From: Candidatus Thalassarchaeaceae archaeon
GTDB taxonomy: Archaea; Thermoplasmatota; Poseidoniia; Poseidoniales; Thalassarchaeaceae
Direction: 5' to 3'
Assembly: GCA_030745885.1 (NCBI GenBank)
Contig: JASLNR010000013.1
Span: 1-23,097 of the forward strand
Length of the DNA stretch: 23,097 nucleotides
Shown: piece by piece, positions 8,294-15,019 of the stretch
Numbering within the stretch: the first letter of the stretch is position 1
Layout: the number at the start of each line of letters is the position of its first letter
Notes under the pieces: model-generated
Told to the model about the DNA's origin: nothing
The model's input: the letters and a program-made list of their open reading frames with translations, nothing else
Databases searched by the model: none
Program-made: the position numbers and the translations under genes

Positions 8294-10378
8294 TCAGTCT
8301 TCCTTCCGGGAGGCGGACTGCTGCGCCCAGACAAACAGAAGGGGCAATAGCATCATGACTGATGCTTGAAGGAGCAGGGACGAGTACGGCTCGATAGCCT
8401 CGCCGAAGGAGTGGACGATTACCTCCACGGTACCATCCTCATTGTGTGCCACCCATACCACACCATCAGCCAGCACCTGAGGCTGTGTCTGGTCGACGTC
8501 CTCGTCGTGGGTCAGTTGGATCAAACCGCCCTCGAACAGATTCAAGACGTATACGTCATTACTCCTCGTGAGATCCTCGGTGGGTGCCGTGGGATTGTCC
8601 CTTGTGACTTGTAGGAATGCAACCCGGCCATTCGAGATGCTGGGGGAGGATGAGTCCCACCTGGGATTCGATAACAGGGTCTGATTGATGGTGAGCGTGT
8701 CTATTAGCATGGTTCGATTCACCGGGCCCACGTCGACAACGGCCACGACCCAATGGGAATCCATTGCCAAGTCTGTCACTGTGGAGTTGTTGTAGTCGAA
8801 AACCAGTCCCGAGTCAACCAGTGACTGCTCAGTCCTCTCATCTGCCCTTGGATCGAGGTTGATGGTTATGGTCAACTGCGACTCTATGGAGGTAATGTTG
8901 ACCGTCGGGCCCGAAACGGTGGGTTCGGACCAGGCGAAGAGAGACCCCGAGGCGGCGAGGACTGTGGAGTTGGTGCCCCCCATGGGCATCTCGGCCTCCT
9001 GCTGCGAGTCATCTATCAGGAGCACGCCGTTTTCCGTTAGAACGACTATAATTATCCCACCGCCCTGATCGGATCCCAGAGCGAGATCGATAATGGGAAA
9101 GTCGACATTCTCGCTGAAGGCAGGGAGAAGAACCCCCTCACCACTGTCATGTACGAAGAAGTCTAGCCTATGCTCATCGTAGACAACGAAGCTCGACCCA
9201 GTGGCGATGACTTGGGGAGCCTGGGCCCATTCCGAACCCCCTATCGTTCGATTGCTCTGAGAGGAGACGTTCCACGCCGTTATTGACACACCGCCATCTG
9301 CAGCCTCTTCGATACCTATCAGCCACTCTCCGGAGCCAGAGGCAGAGGTCGGTGAATCGGCCTCCTCGATCGTGAAGTTCTGATGGGTGGCATCCCATAG
9401 CAGAACCGAACCGGTCAACACGATCAGTGCTGTGATGAAGGCCCCTGTCTGCTCCCTGCCCGGCTCCCTAATCGGGTCCAACAGGGAGGATGCGGACTGC
9501 AGAGTCCGACGAATCGATGTTTCGGGATCGTCAAGGATTCTCGCGAGGCGCCGGGTGAACAGTCGCTCGTCAGCTACACGCCAGATGGGACCGTGGGTTT
9601 TCGCAGTCAGATTGACTGCCATGATTGCGACAGCCATGCCGCCGATTATGTCCACAATCCAGTGGATCCCGAGGTAGAGGATCGAAAATGCCGTGAGCAT
9701 CATGAAGATGACGAGGAATATGCGGAATCTCCTCCACCTGCCGTCCTCGTCCCAACGATACATGGACAGCCAAATCGCGAATGGCAGGCCGATATGGAGG
9801 CTCGGCATCCCGTTGGTGAAGGGGTCGATTCGGTTGAACCAGTTGTGAATCTCGGGAGTTAGGTCGTATGCGATGGTCTCCATGGCGGGGATGTAATCTC
9901 CGGAGACCCTGACGTTGAGGAATAGGTAAAACGGAATTGCCAGAATGTAGACCCAGAACATCGAGAGAGAGACCCGATCAGCCATGTGTCTGTCATCGAA
10001 GTAGATGGGGTAGGCGAAGGAGGCGAAGGTCGCGGTCATGAAGCCCATCACGTAGAAGTGCGTCAGAGAGAGATCGAGGAAGTCGTTCCTCAGACCCTCT
10101 TGAATCCACAGGACGATGTCCCCCTCTATCGCATAGACGAGGGGAGTCATGTCTAGTTGGGTGTTAGCCATGAGAACGCGGTCCAAGCCATCCAGCACGT
10201 CTTTCCACAGGTATACTGAGAAGACCACAATCATGTGGGCCCAGTAGCGCCTGAACATGTCGATGAAGCCGTCCATGCTGACTTTGGCGTATGGCGGTTT
10301 GAAGATAGGGATCATCGCGATGCTAATCAGAATCGCACCCGTCACCCAAGTGATGTATATCCCGGTGTCAGCGGCCAT
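8294..10378 (-). CDS. PAP2-family membrane phosphatase fused to a propeller-like extracellular domain
   Basis: A 694-residue membrane protein. Residues 1 to about 265 form a multi-helix PAP2_3 (inositol phosphorylceramide synthase-like) domain. PSLH (192-195) gives one active-site His, and YLGIHWIVD gives the second His (239) with its partner Asp (243). The Arg of the classical SRxxxxxHxxxD motif is Ile here, as in the Aur1-like branch rather than classic PAP2 phosphatases. Another helix near residues 310-330 leads to about 340 residues of beta-rich, Asn-glycosylation-site-rich sequence. Repeats such as NDVYVLNLFEGGLIQLTH and PQVLADGVVWVAHNEDG resemble TolB/WD40-like propeller blades. A last helix and a basic RKED tail end the protein. 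Likely acts on a lipid phosphate or lipid head group; substrate unknown. It lies 55 bases downstream of the Mrp gene on the same strand. Confidence 0.8.
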   Translation of the reverse strand: MAADTGIYITWVTGAILISIAMIPIFKPPYAKVSMDGFIDMFRRYWAHMIVVFSVYLWKDVLDGLDRVLMANTQLDMTPLVYAIEGDIVLWIQEGLRNDFLDLSLTHFYVMGFMTATFASFAYPIYFDDRHMADRVSLSMFWVYILAIPFYLFLNVRVSGDYIPAMETIAYDLTPEIHNWFNRIDPFTNGMPSLHIGLPFAIWLSMYRWDEDGRWRRFRIFLVIFMMLTAFSILYLGIHWIVDIIGGMAVAIMAVNLTAKTHGPIWRVADERLFTRRLARILDDPETSIRRTLQSASSLLDPIREPGREQTGAFITALIVLTGSVLLWDATHQNFTIEEADSPTSASGSGEWLIGIEEAADGGVSITAWNVSSQSNRTIGGSEWAQAPQVIATGSSFVVYDEHRLDFFVHDSGEGVLLPAFSENVDFPIIDLALGSDQGGGIIIVVLTENGVLLIDDSQQEAEMPMGGTNSTVLAASGSLFAWSEPTVSGPTVNITSIESQLTITINLDPRADERTEQSLVDSGLVFDYNNSTVTDLAMDSHWVVAVVDVGPVNRTMLIDTLTINQTLLSNPRWDSSSPSISNGRVAFLQVTRDNPTAPTEDLTRSNDVYVLNLFEGGLIQLTHDEDVDQTQPQVLADGVVWVAHNEDGTVEVIVHSFGEAIEPYSSLLLQASVMMLLPLLFVWAQQSASRKED

Positions 10379-10433
10379 TCCAGACTTTCCGGGATGCGGC
10401 TATGACATCAATTCGACCCATATCGGGGCATCT

Positions 10434-11447
10434 TCACGTGATTCGGAGGACTTGGGACGAGCCGCTCTCGAGCTCTTCGATGATGCGTGCCATGATGGAA
10501 TCGAAGGCCCGGGCAGTCTCTCCCTCTGGGTCAGCGATGATTCTGTGGACTCCGTCGTCACCCCCTCTGACGATGCCTGGATCGAATGGTAGTGAGCCTA
10601 GGAAGGGCACTTCGAGATCGTTCGAGGAAGTCTCGCCACCACCCGACTTGAAGACGTCGAGAGTAATCTCCCAACATCCCTCCTCGTCGGTTTGGCATTC
10701 TAGAGGGACGCCGCTCGGTCCCATAACTGAGACCTTGGTATTTGGCTCCGCAGTCCCTCGAATTGTGTAGCCCCTCATGTTCTCTATGACTCCAAGGACG
10801 GGCAAGGAAATCGCCTTGGCGAAGTTGATCGACTTGCGGCTGTCGAGGAGCGCGACCTCCTGGGGGGTCGTCACTATGACGACCCCGTCTATCCCGGGCA
10901 GGCTCTGGCTGACGGTCAATGGCTCATCGCTTGTACCCGGGGGGAAGTCGATTACCAAGGCGTCTAACTCGCCCCAAGACACATCGCCAATGAACTGCTG
11001 TATGGCACCGAGCTTGATAGGGCCGCGCCAAATCACCGGCGTATCAGGGCCATCAATTAGGAAGGCCATCGAGATTACCTTCAGGCCATGGGGGCCGATG
11101 GCCGGGAAAATCTGGCCATCCTCAACATTGAGATCCACGTCCCCTAGTCCGAGCATCTTGGGGACGTTCGGGCCGGTGATATCGATATCCATCAGTCCTA
11201 CTTTTTTTCCTTGGCGGGCCAGAGACAGGGCGAGACCGGTGGCGACAGTGGATTTGCCGACCCCGCCCTTGCCAGAGAGAACCATCACCTTGTGCTTGAT
11301 TCCCGCGTCCATCATGCTGATGCGCATCTTTCGCTGAATCTGCTGATACGCCTGCTCCATCTGAGCACGCTGCTCGTTAGAAGGGTCACTCCCAGGCGGT
11401 TGCTGGATGTCGCCTGGGGAATGTTGGGATATCGGAGAATCATCCAT
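10434..11447 (-). CDS. mrp: Mrp/ApbC/NBP35-family P-loop ATPase with Ig-like insertion and no CxxC
   Basis: A 337-residue P-loop ATPase. The deviant Walker A is GKGGVGKST (59-67). DIDITGPNVPKMLG, DALVIDFPPGTSDEPLT and VTTPQEVALLDSRKSINFAK follow as in Mrp/ApbC Fe-S carriers. After VIENMRGY the family normally has CPHC, the bridging Fe-S ligands. Here residues 230-265 (nucleotides 10653-10760) are replaced by RGTAEPNTKVSVMGPSGVP...GCWEITLDV, which reads like a bacterial Ig-like/carboxypeptidase-regulatory beta module. The normal family sequence then resumes at SGGGE and VPFLGSLPFDP. The only cysteines in the protein are Cys251 and Cys258, both in this insertion (Cx6C). The N-terminal tail is Pro/Gln rich and lacks the NBP35 cysteines. 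Cluster carriage by the usual geometry is therefore doubtful. Divergent from the phosphatase gene. Confidence 0.92.
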   Translation of the reverse strand: MDDSPISQHSPGDIQQPPGSDPSNEQRAQMEQAYQQIQRKMRISMMDAGIKHKVMVLSGKGGVGKSTVATGLALSLARQGKKVGLMDIDITGPNVPKMLGLGDVDLNVEDGQIFPAIGPHGLKVISMAFLIDGPDTPVIWRGPIKLGAIQQFIGDVSWGELDALVIDFPPGTSDEPLTVSQSLPGIDGVVIVTTPQEVALLDSRKSINFAKAISLPVLGVIENMRGYTIRGTAEPNTKVSVMGPSGVPLECQTDEEGCWEITLDVFKSGGGETSSNDLEVPFLGSLPFDPGIVRGGDDGVHRIIADPEGETARAFDSIMARIIEELESGSSQVLRIT

Positions 11448-11556
11448 TGTTCGAAGGGCATCGACTGGCGTACTTCAATCCTGTTCTGTTGTCTCGGTGA
11501 CGTATCTGTCGAATCGATTTCGTTTGGTTCATTAGCCATCGCATTATTGCGGCGGC

Positions 11557-11916
11557 GTGCGGCTGCTATTCGTGTGCGTTGGGAATACCTGCCGAAGCCA
11601 GATGGCCGAGGCGCTCGCAAAGGACTTGGGTCACGAGGCCATGTCCGCGGGAACCAACCCGGGAGGCATTGTCGCAGAGAAGGTCTTGGAGGTGCTGAGG
11701 GAGCTCGATATTGATGCCTCGGCACAGTATCCGAAGCCCGTTGACTCGATTGACGCCACTGGCTTCGACAGAATCATCAGCATGGGGTGTGGGGTCGAAT
11801 GCCCAGTCCTCCCGATAGGTGAGGACTGGGGGCTGGATGACCCGTATGGCAGGGAAATTGAAGTCTACAGGGATACCCGTGATAGGATAATCGAGCGACT
11901 CTCAGGGCTATCCTGA
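11557..11916 (+). CDS. Low-molecular-weight phosphatase / arsenate reductase-like protein
   Basis: A 119-residue protein of the low-molecular-weight tyrosine phosphatase fold. The catalytic loop is CVGNTCRS (Cys7, Arg13) close to the N-terminus, and the general acid Asp is in WGLDDPYG. Thioredoxin-coupled arsenate reductases share this fold and need further cysteines; here two more lie in SMGCGVECPVLP, so arsenate or phosphotyrosine are both possible substrates. The length is at the short end of the family. The start is GTG at 11557, directly before RLLFVCVGN, where the family normally begins. It is divergent from the Mrp gene (109 bases) and 43 bases before the tRNA-Gly gene on the same strand. 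Confidence 0.85.
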   Translation: MRLLFVCVGNTCRSQMAEALAKDLGHEAMSAGTNPGGIVAEKVLEVLRELDIDASAQYPKPVDSIDATGFDRIISMGCGVECPVLPIGEDWGLDDPYGREIEVYRDTRDRIIERLSGLS

Positions 11917-11959
11917 GGTCCGACGCTTAGAAAAGCCGCTCTGGTTTCCGGCGGGCTGC

Positions 11960-12034
11960 GCGAGTGTAGTGTAGCGGTTATCACCCCACGTTGCCAACGT
12001 GGGAACCCGGGTTCAAATCCCGGCACTCGCACCA
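11960..12034 (+). tRNA. tRNA-Gly (anticodon GCC), CCA encoded
   Basis: Cloverleaf by eye: acceptor GCGAGTG (11960-11966) pairs with CACTCGC (12024-12030). A short D-arm (GTG/CAC) follows. The anticodon stem CCACG/CGTGG encloses loop TTGCCAA with GCC at 11993-11995. The T-arm is CCGGG TTCAAAT CCCGG. The discriminator is A (12031) and CCA is encoded at 12032-12034. There is no intron. TTAGAAAA, about 25-32 bases upstream, is a possible TATA element. The 3' end serves as the left copy of a direct repeat that recurs at 15951-15966. Confidence 0.97.
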
Positions 12035-12035
12035 T
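12020..12035 (+). repeat. Candidate attachment site, left copy (tRNA-Gly 3' end)
   Basis: CCGGCACTCGCACCAT covers the 3' part of the T-arm, the acceptor 3' strand, the discriminator, CCA and one base beyond. It matches 15951-15966 at 15 of 16 positions. A duplicated tRNA 3' end flanking foreign DNA is the classic product of tyrosine-integrase insertion. Confidence 0.65.
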
Positions 12036-12396
12036 GAATATGAGGTGGGCCCCACTCATTGAACGTAATTTTCGCAACAGCAAGATTCGCGCTGCTATAG
12101 CTCTCACCTTTGGTCAGGCATGCTATAATCGAAGACAGCAAAGGATAGGAGACGCCCCTAGAGGGCCCAATAATGCCATGCCCTAATCTTGACCTCTGGG
12201 ACCCATACCAAACATGTGCGGGCGGTAGTAGAAGACCCATATGCAGTTCGGAAAGGAGGTGTTTCCGCATCCTTCAGTGAAGACGAGGGTTCGATTTCAA
12301 TCCCGACACAAGATTGGCTTCAACACCGGATTCGATACCATAATCGCTCCCGTCGCTGGCACATCTTTCTTGAACGGGAGAGGTGTCGGCCCTAAC
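12036..12396 (+). other. Leader region without a confident gene, upstream of the BoxB cluster
   Basis: No recognised gene is found in these 361 bases. Two TGCTATA blocks (12093-12099 and 12121-12127, 28 bases apart) are possible promoter elements. Two overlapping frames are open. One (12189-12395, TTG start, 68 codons, basic C-terminus) ends one base before the hydratase ATG. The other extends the hydratase frame back to 12241. Neither gives a sequence I recognise. A hairpin carrying a Shine-Dalgarno-like loop lies at 12249-12267. The region could hold the promoter, a short leader peptide or a decayed gene. Confidence 0.4.
12249..12267 (+). repeat. Inverted repeat with GGAGGTG loop
   Basis: CGGAAA (12249-12254) and TTTCCG (12262-12267) form a perfect 6-bp stem around GGAGGTG (12255-12261), the ideal Shine-Dalgarno sequence. 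As RNA it would hide a ribosome-binding site in the loop. No good start codon follows at the normal distance, so its role is unclear. Confidence 0.35.
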
Positions 12397-13254
12397 ATGG
12401 GCGGTTGGCCAGAATTGAAACCAATGCCGAACGGGCTTGTCAACTACGGCGTTACCGATAATGGAATAGCCATAATCGAATTGTCATCAGACTCTGCTGG
12501 AGAACCATGGACGGAAGGCAAGACCTCTGTCAATACCTACACCCACGCGATGATGAGGGACATCGATGAAGCCGTTCTGAGAGCTCGATTCAACGATGAT
12601 GTGACGGTCATCATCCTGACTGGTCACGGCGAGAAATTCTTCTCCGCTGGTGCCAGCATCTCTATGCTTGACAGCGTCTCTCCCGGATTCAAGTACTTCT
12701 TCTGCCTTCACGCCAATGAGACCCTGAGCCGCCTCGAACAGACTCCGAAACTGGTAATCGCCGCGCTGAATGGTCACGCTGTCGGTGGTGGCTTGGAAAT
12801 TGCCATGGCAGCAGACATCCGAATCGGCCGAAAGGACGCCGGACAAGTCGGGCTTCCTGAAGTCTCCCTCGGCGTCCTTGCCGGAACTGGCGGTACTGCC
12901 CGCCTCTCGCGATTGGTGGGTAAGGCGAAGTCGATGGAGATTATGGTAACTGGTCGAAAGTTCTCCTACGAGGAGGCGATGGAGATGGATCTTGTACACG
13001 ATGTATGGGATGGGAATGCGAAGCAGTTCAAACTGGATATCCTAGATTACGCTGGCCAATTCACCCTACCGTTCGCTGCTAGCAAGGCAATCGGCAATAT
13101 CAAGCGCAGCGTCCAGAGTGGGATGGAGATACCCTTGGAGTATCATCTCGCACTGGAAAGGGAATTGCAATCAGATCTCTTCCAAAGCAAGGACGCCAAG
13201 GCAGGAATCGCAGCATATGTCGAGAAGAAAACGCCCCGCTTCGAGGGCAATTGA
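12397..13254 (+). CDS. Enoyl-CoA hydratase/isomerase family protein of the BoxB cluster
   Basis: A 285-residue crotonase-fold protein. FFSAGASISML gives the first oxyanion-hole region, and AALNGHAVGGGLEIAMAADIRIG the second with one catalytic Glu. VGLPEVSLGVLAGTGGTARLSRLVG has the other. Both hydratase glutamates are therefore present. The FFCLHANETLSRLEQTPK stretch before the second motif differs from ordinary beta-oxidation hydratases and may mark a specialised subfamily. It is a single crotonase domain, about half the length of the ring-opening BoxC of bacteria. The frame is open to 12241, but homology-like sequence begins near MGGWPELKPMPNG. The ATG at 12397 follows GGAGAGGTG by about 10 bases, so I chose it; the ATG at 12424 is also possible. 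First gene of the cluster, 20 bases before boxB. Confidence 0.85.
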   Translation: MGGWPELKPMPNGLVNYGVTDNGIAIIELSSDSAGEPWTEGKTSVNTYTHAMMRDIDEAVLRARFNDDVTVIILTGHGEKFFSAGASISMLDSVSPGFKYFFCLHANETLSRLEQTPKLVIAALNGHAVGGGLEIAMAADIRIGRKDAGQVGLPEVSLGVLAGTGGTARLSRLVGKAKSMEIMVTGRKFSYEEAMEMDLVHDVWDGNAKQFKLDILDYAGQFTLPFAASKAIGNIKRSVQSGMEIPLEYHLALERELQSDLFQSKDAKAGIAAYVEKKTPRFEGN

Positions 13255-13274
13255 GGCCCATGGGAGATGATAGG

Positions 13275-14435
13275 ATGAGTTCCAATAATGTAGTCGAGGA
13301 TTTTCAACCCAACTTCGAGGCTTGGATACAGCAGTTCAACGAATGGCAGTCACGCATCGGATTCGAATCAAGTTGGCTCGGTGACTACCAATTCGAGATT
13401 AAATTCGATTGGAGCACAGCTGGTGAAAATATCGAGTTCGGTGACTTTGAAGGGATGCCGAAATGGGAACGCAGGATGCAGGTCCCACAGCAGAACATCC
13501 GTGATGCAATTATCAACATGGTGACAGTTCAGGGTGACACGGAGTTCGCCTCCGTCGAGCAGCAATGGCACCTTCTGGAATCGGCCCCGACCGAGTACGA
13601 TCGAAAGTCCGCGCTTCGCGTCATGTGTGAAGAGCAGCGTCATGGTTGGCAAATGGCCTACGTTTTGTGCAACTATTTCGGCGACCAAGGAATTCGGGAG
13701 GCGCAGAAGCTGCTTGAGCGAAACTCATCGGCCAATCCCATCCGAGGTGAGGACGATAGGCCTCGTCTGCTGGGTTCGTTCAACGAACCGATAAATCACT
13801 GGATTGATTTCTTCATGTTCACTCATTTCATCGATAGAGATGGGAAGTTCCAACTGAAGATGCTCAGCACATCGTCATTCAAGCCCTTGGCAGCGAGCAT
13901 GGGCCCGATGCTGAAGGAGGAGTCGTTCCACCTAGGAACCGGAGCCAATGGCATCCGCCGCATCGTCGCCCAAGGTGTAATTCCCTGTGCGCTAATCCAG
14001 AAGTTCGTCAACAAATGGGTCAGCACCGGCCTCGACCTGTTCGGAGTCGACGAATCGACCTCAGCTGAATGGGCCTACGTCTATGGAATCAAAGGGCGCT
14101 ACGACGAGCGTGAGAGCGAGGTAGATGCTGACCGCAAACACCTCAACGAGGAGAGTCGCGGCCATTACTTCGACGAACTCAAGAAGGAGATGGTGGCCAT
14201 CAACGCTCGAAGGAAAGATGGTGAGCCGGAGTTAATCATACCCTCTGACAAGTTCAACCGAAGAGTGGGCAAGTTCAAGGGAGATAGACACGATATTTAC
14301 GGCAACCCGTTCGAGGGGGGTGACGAGGACTGGGAGCAGTACATCCGTGACTCTCTGCCGAATGACGAGGACGAGGGCCAACTAGAGGAATACTTCAAGG
14401 AAGAGTGGATTCAGTTTCGCGAATTGAAGGGATGA
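13275..14435 (+). CDS. boxB: BoxB-type benzoyl-CoA 2,3-epoxidase (diiron oxygenase)
   Basis: A 386-residue ferritin-like diiron protein. The most telling block is PRLLGSFNEPINHWIDFFMFTHFIDRDGKFQL followed by PMLKEESFHLGTGANGIRRI, which closely follows bacterial BoxB (RILGAFNE..., FFMFT.FTDRDGKFQL, LTEEAHH). Iron ligands by spacing: Glu90, Glu120 and His123 (EEQRH), Asp177, Glu206 and His209 (EESFH). The intervals equal those I recall for Azoarcus BoxB. BoxB forms the 2,3-epoxide of benzoyl-CoA with O2 and electrons from BoxA. This protein is shorter than the roughly 470-residue bacterial BoxB at both ends, so the acyl-CoA could differ. The ATG at 13275 follows GGAGATGAT closely; a TTG at 13251, overlapping the previous stop, and an ATG at 13260 are alternatives. 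No BoxA is in the window. Confidence 0.88.
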   Translation: MSSNNVVEDFQPNFEAWIQQFNEWQSRIGFESSWLGDYQFEIKFDWSTAGENIEFGDFEGMPKWERRMQVPQQNIRDAIINMVTVQGDTEFASVEQQWHLLESAPTEYDRKSALRVMCEEQRHGWQMAYVLCNYFGDQGIREAQKLLERNSSANPIRGEDDRPRLLGSFNEPINHWIDFFMFTHFIDRDGKFQLKMLSTSSFKPLAASMGPMLKEESFHLGTGANGIRRIVAQGVIPCALIQKFVNKWVSTGLDLFGVDESTSAEWAYVYGIKGRYDERESEVDADRKHLNEESRGHYFDELKKEMVAINARRKDGEPELIIPSDKFNRRVGKFKGDRHDIYGNPFEGGDEDWEQYIRDSLPNDEDEGQLEEYFKEEWIQFRELKG

Positions 14436-14450
14436 GTTCTCCGGAGTGGT

Positions 14451-15017
14451 ATGATGCAGGTACACGCCCTGCTCAGCATCGATCGAGAGCAGATTCAGCC
14501 GTTCTTCGAGCGGGTGCCTGAGTTGTTTGAGGCTTATCATGACCATGAGAGCCAAGATCCTGAGGGATACCATGAGCTTCTCTATCGGGTATATCGGCCA
14601 TACACGGATCGAATGTTCGATATGATAGACGAATGGATGGGTTTCGGACAACGAAGTTGGCATAGCGACGTCGGGCGCGAGGTGGTGCTGATGCTCTATG
14701 CGATACGCTATCCAGACACGCTTCTTCTGGAGAGTCTCTCGGACGAGGTTTTTCTGGACATCGGACGAATCTCCGGTTATCTTCACTTCATGAAGCACAC
14801 ATACACGATCTGGGACGATGACACTCGCAAGGGACTCGCTAGATTGGGGATCAATATTCCTAGCACTGACAGAGCTGACCCCTTCATCTACGGCGCCTAC
14901 ATTTCAGCCATCGAACTACTCAAGGAATTGGCGCCATACTACTCCTTCATGGAACGCGACGTACCCCGGCAGCGCCTCTTCCAAGCAGCCTTGGCGGGCT
15001 ATGGAAGAGAGGGTTGA
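14451..15017 (+). CDS. Uncharacterised helical protein of the BoxB cluster
   Basis: I do not recognise this 188-residue protein. It has no signal peptide or membrane helix, no Cys motif and no nucleotide-binding loop. Composition is mostly alpha-helical, rich in Tyr, Asp and Glu, with an N-terminal AYHDHESQDPEGYHELLYRVY and a central HFMKHTYTIWDDDTRKGLARLG. It lies 15 bases after boxB and its TGA overlaps a TTG six bases before the dehydrogenase ATG, so it is firmly inside the operon. By position it could be an accessory or structural partner of the epoxidase, as the non-catalytic PaaC is for PaaA, but no sequence feature shows this. Start may be the second ATG (14454), better spaced from GGAG at 14443-14446. 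Confidence 0.75.
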   Translation: MMQVHALLSIDREQIQPFFERVPELFEAYHDHESQDPEGYHELLYRVYRPYTDRMFDMIDEWMGFGQRSWHSDVGREVVLMLYAIRYPDTLLLESLSDEVFLDIGRISGYLHFMKHTYTIWDDDTRKGLARLGINIPSTDRADPFIYGAYISAIELLKELAPYYSFMERDVPRQRLFQAALAGYGREG

Positions 15018-15019
15018 GG

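Noticed and set aside
12050..12062. GTGGGCCCCAC near-palindrome after tRNA-Gly
   Set aside because: The arms are separated by one base only, too close for an RNA hairpin, and it is short enough to occur by chance.
12241..12396. 52-residue N-terminal extension of the cluster hydratase
   Set aside because: Crotonase-like sequence starts after MGGWPELKP. The extension is basic and unrecognised, and a Shine-Dalgarno lies just before the ATG at 12397. It is kept as an open question in the leader finding.
13275..14435. Phenylacetyl-CoA epoxidase subunit PaaA
   Set aside because: The fold is related, but the FFMFTxFxDRDGKFQL and LxEExxH blocks follow BoxB, and no PaaB, PaaC, PaaD or PaaE genes are present.
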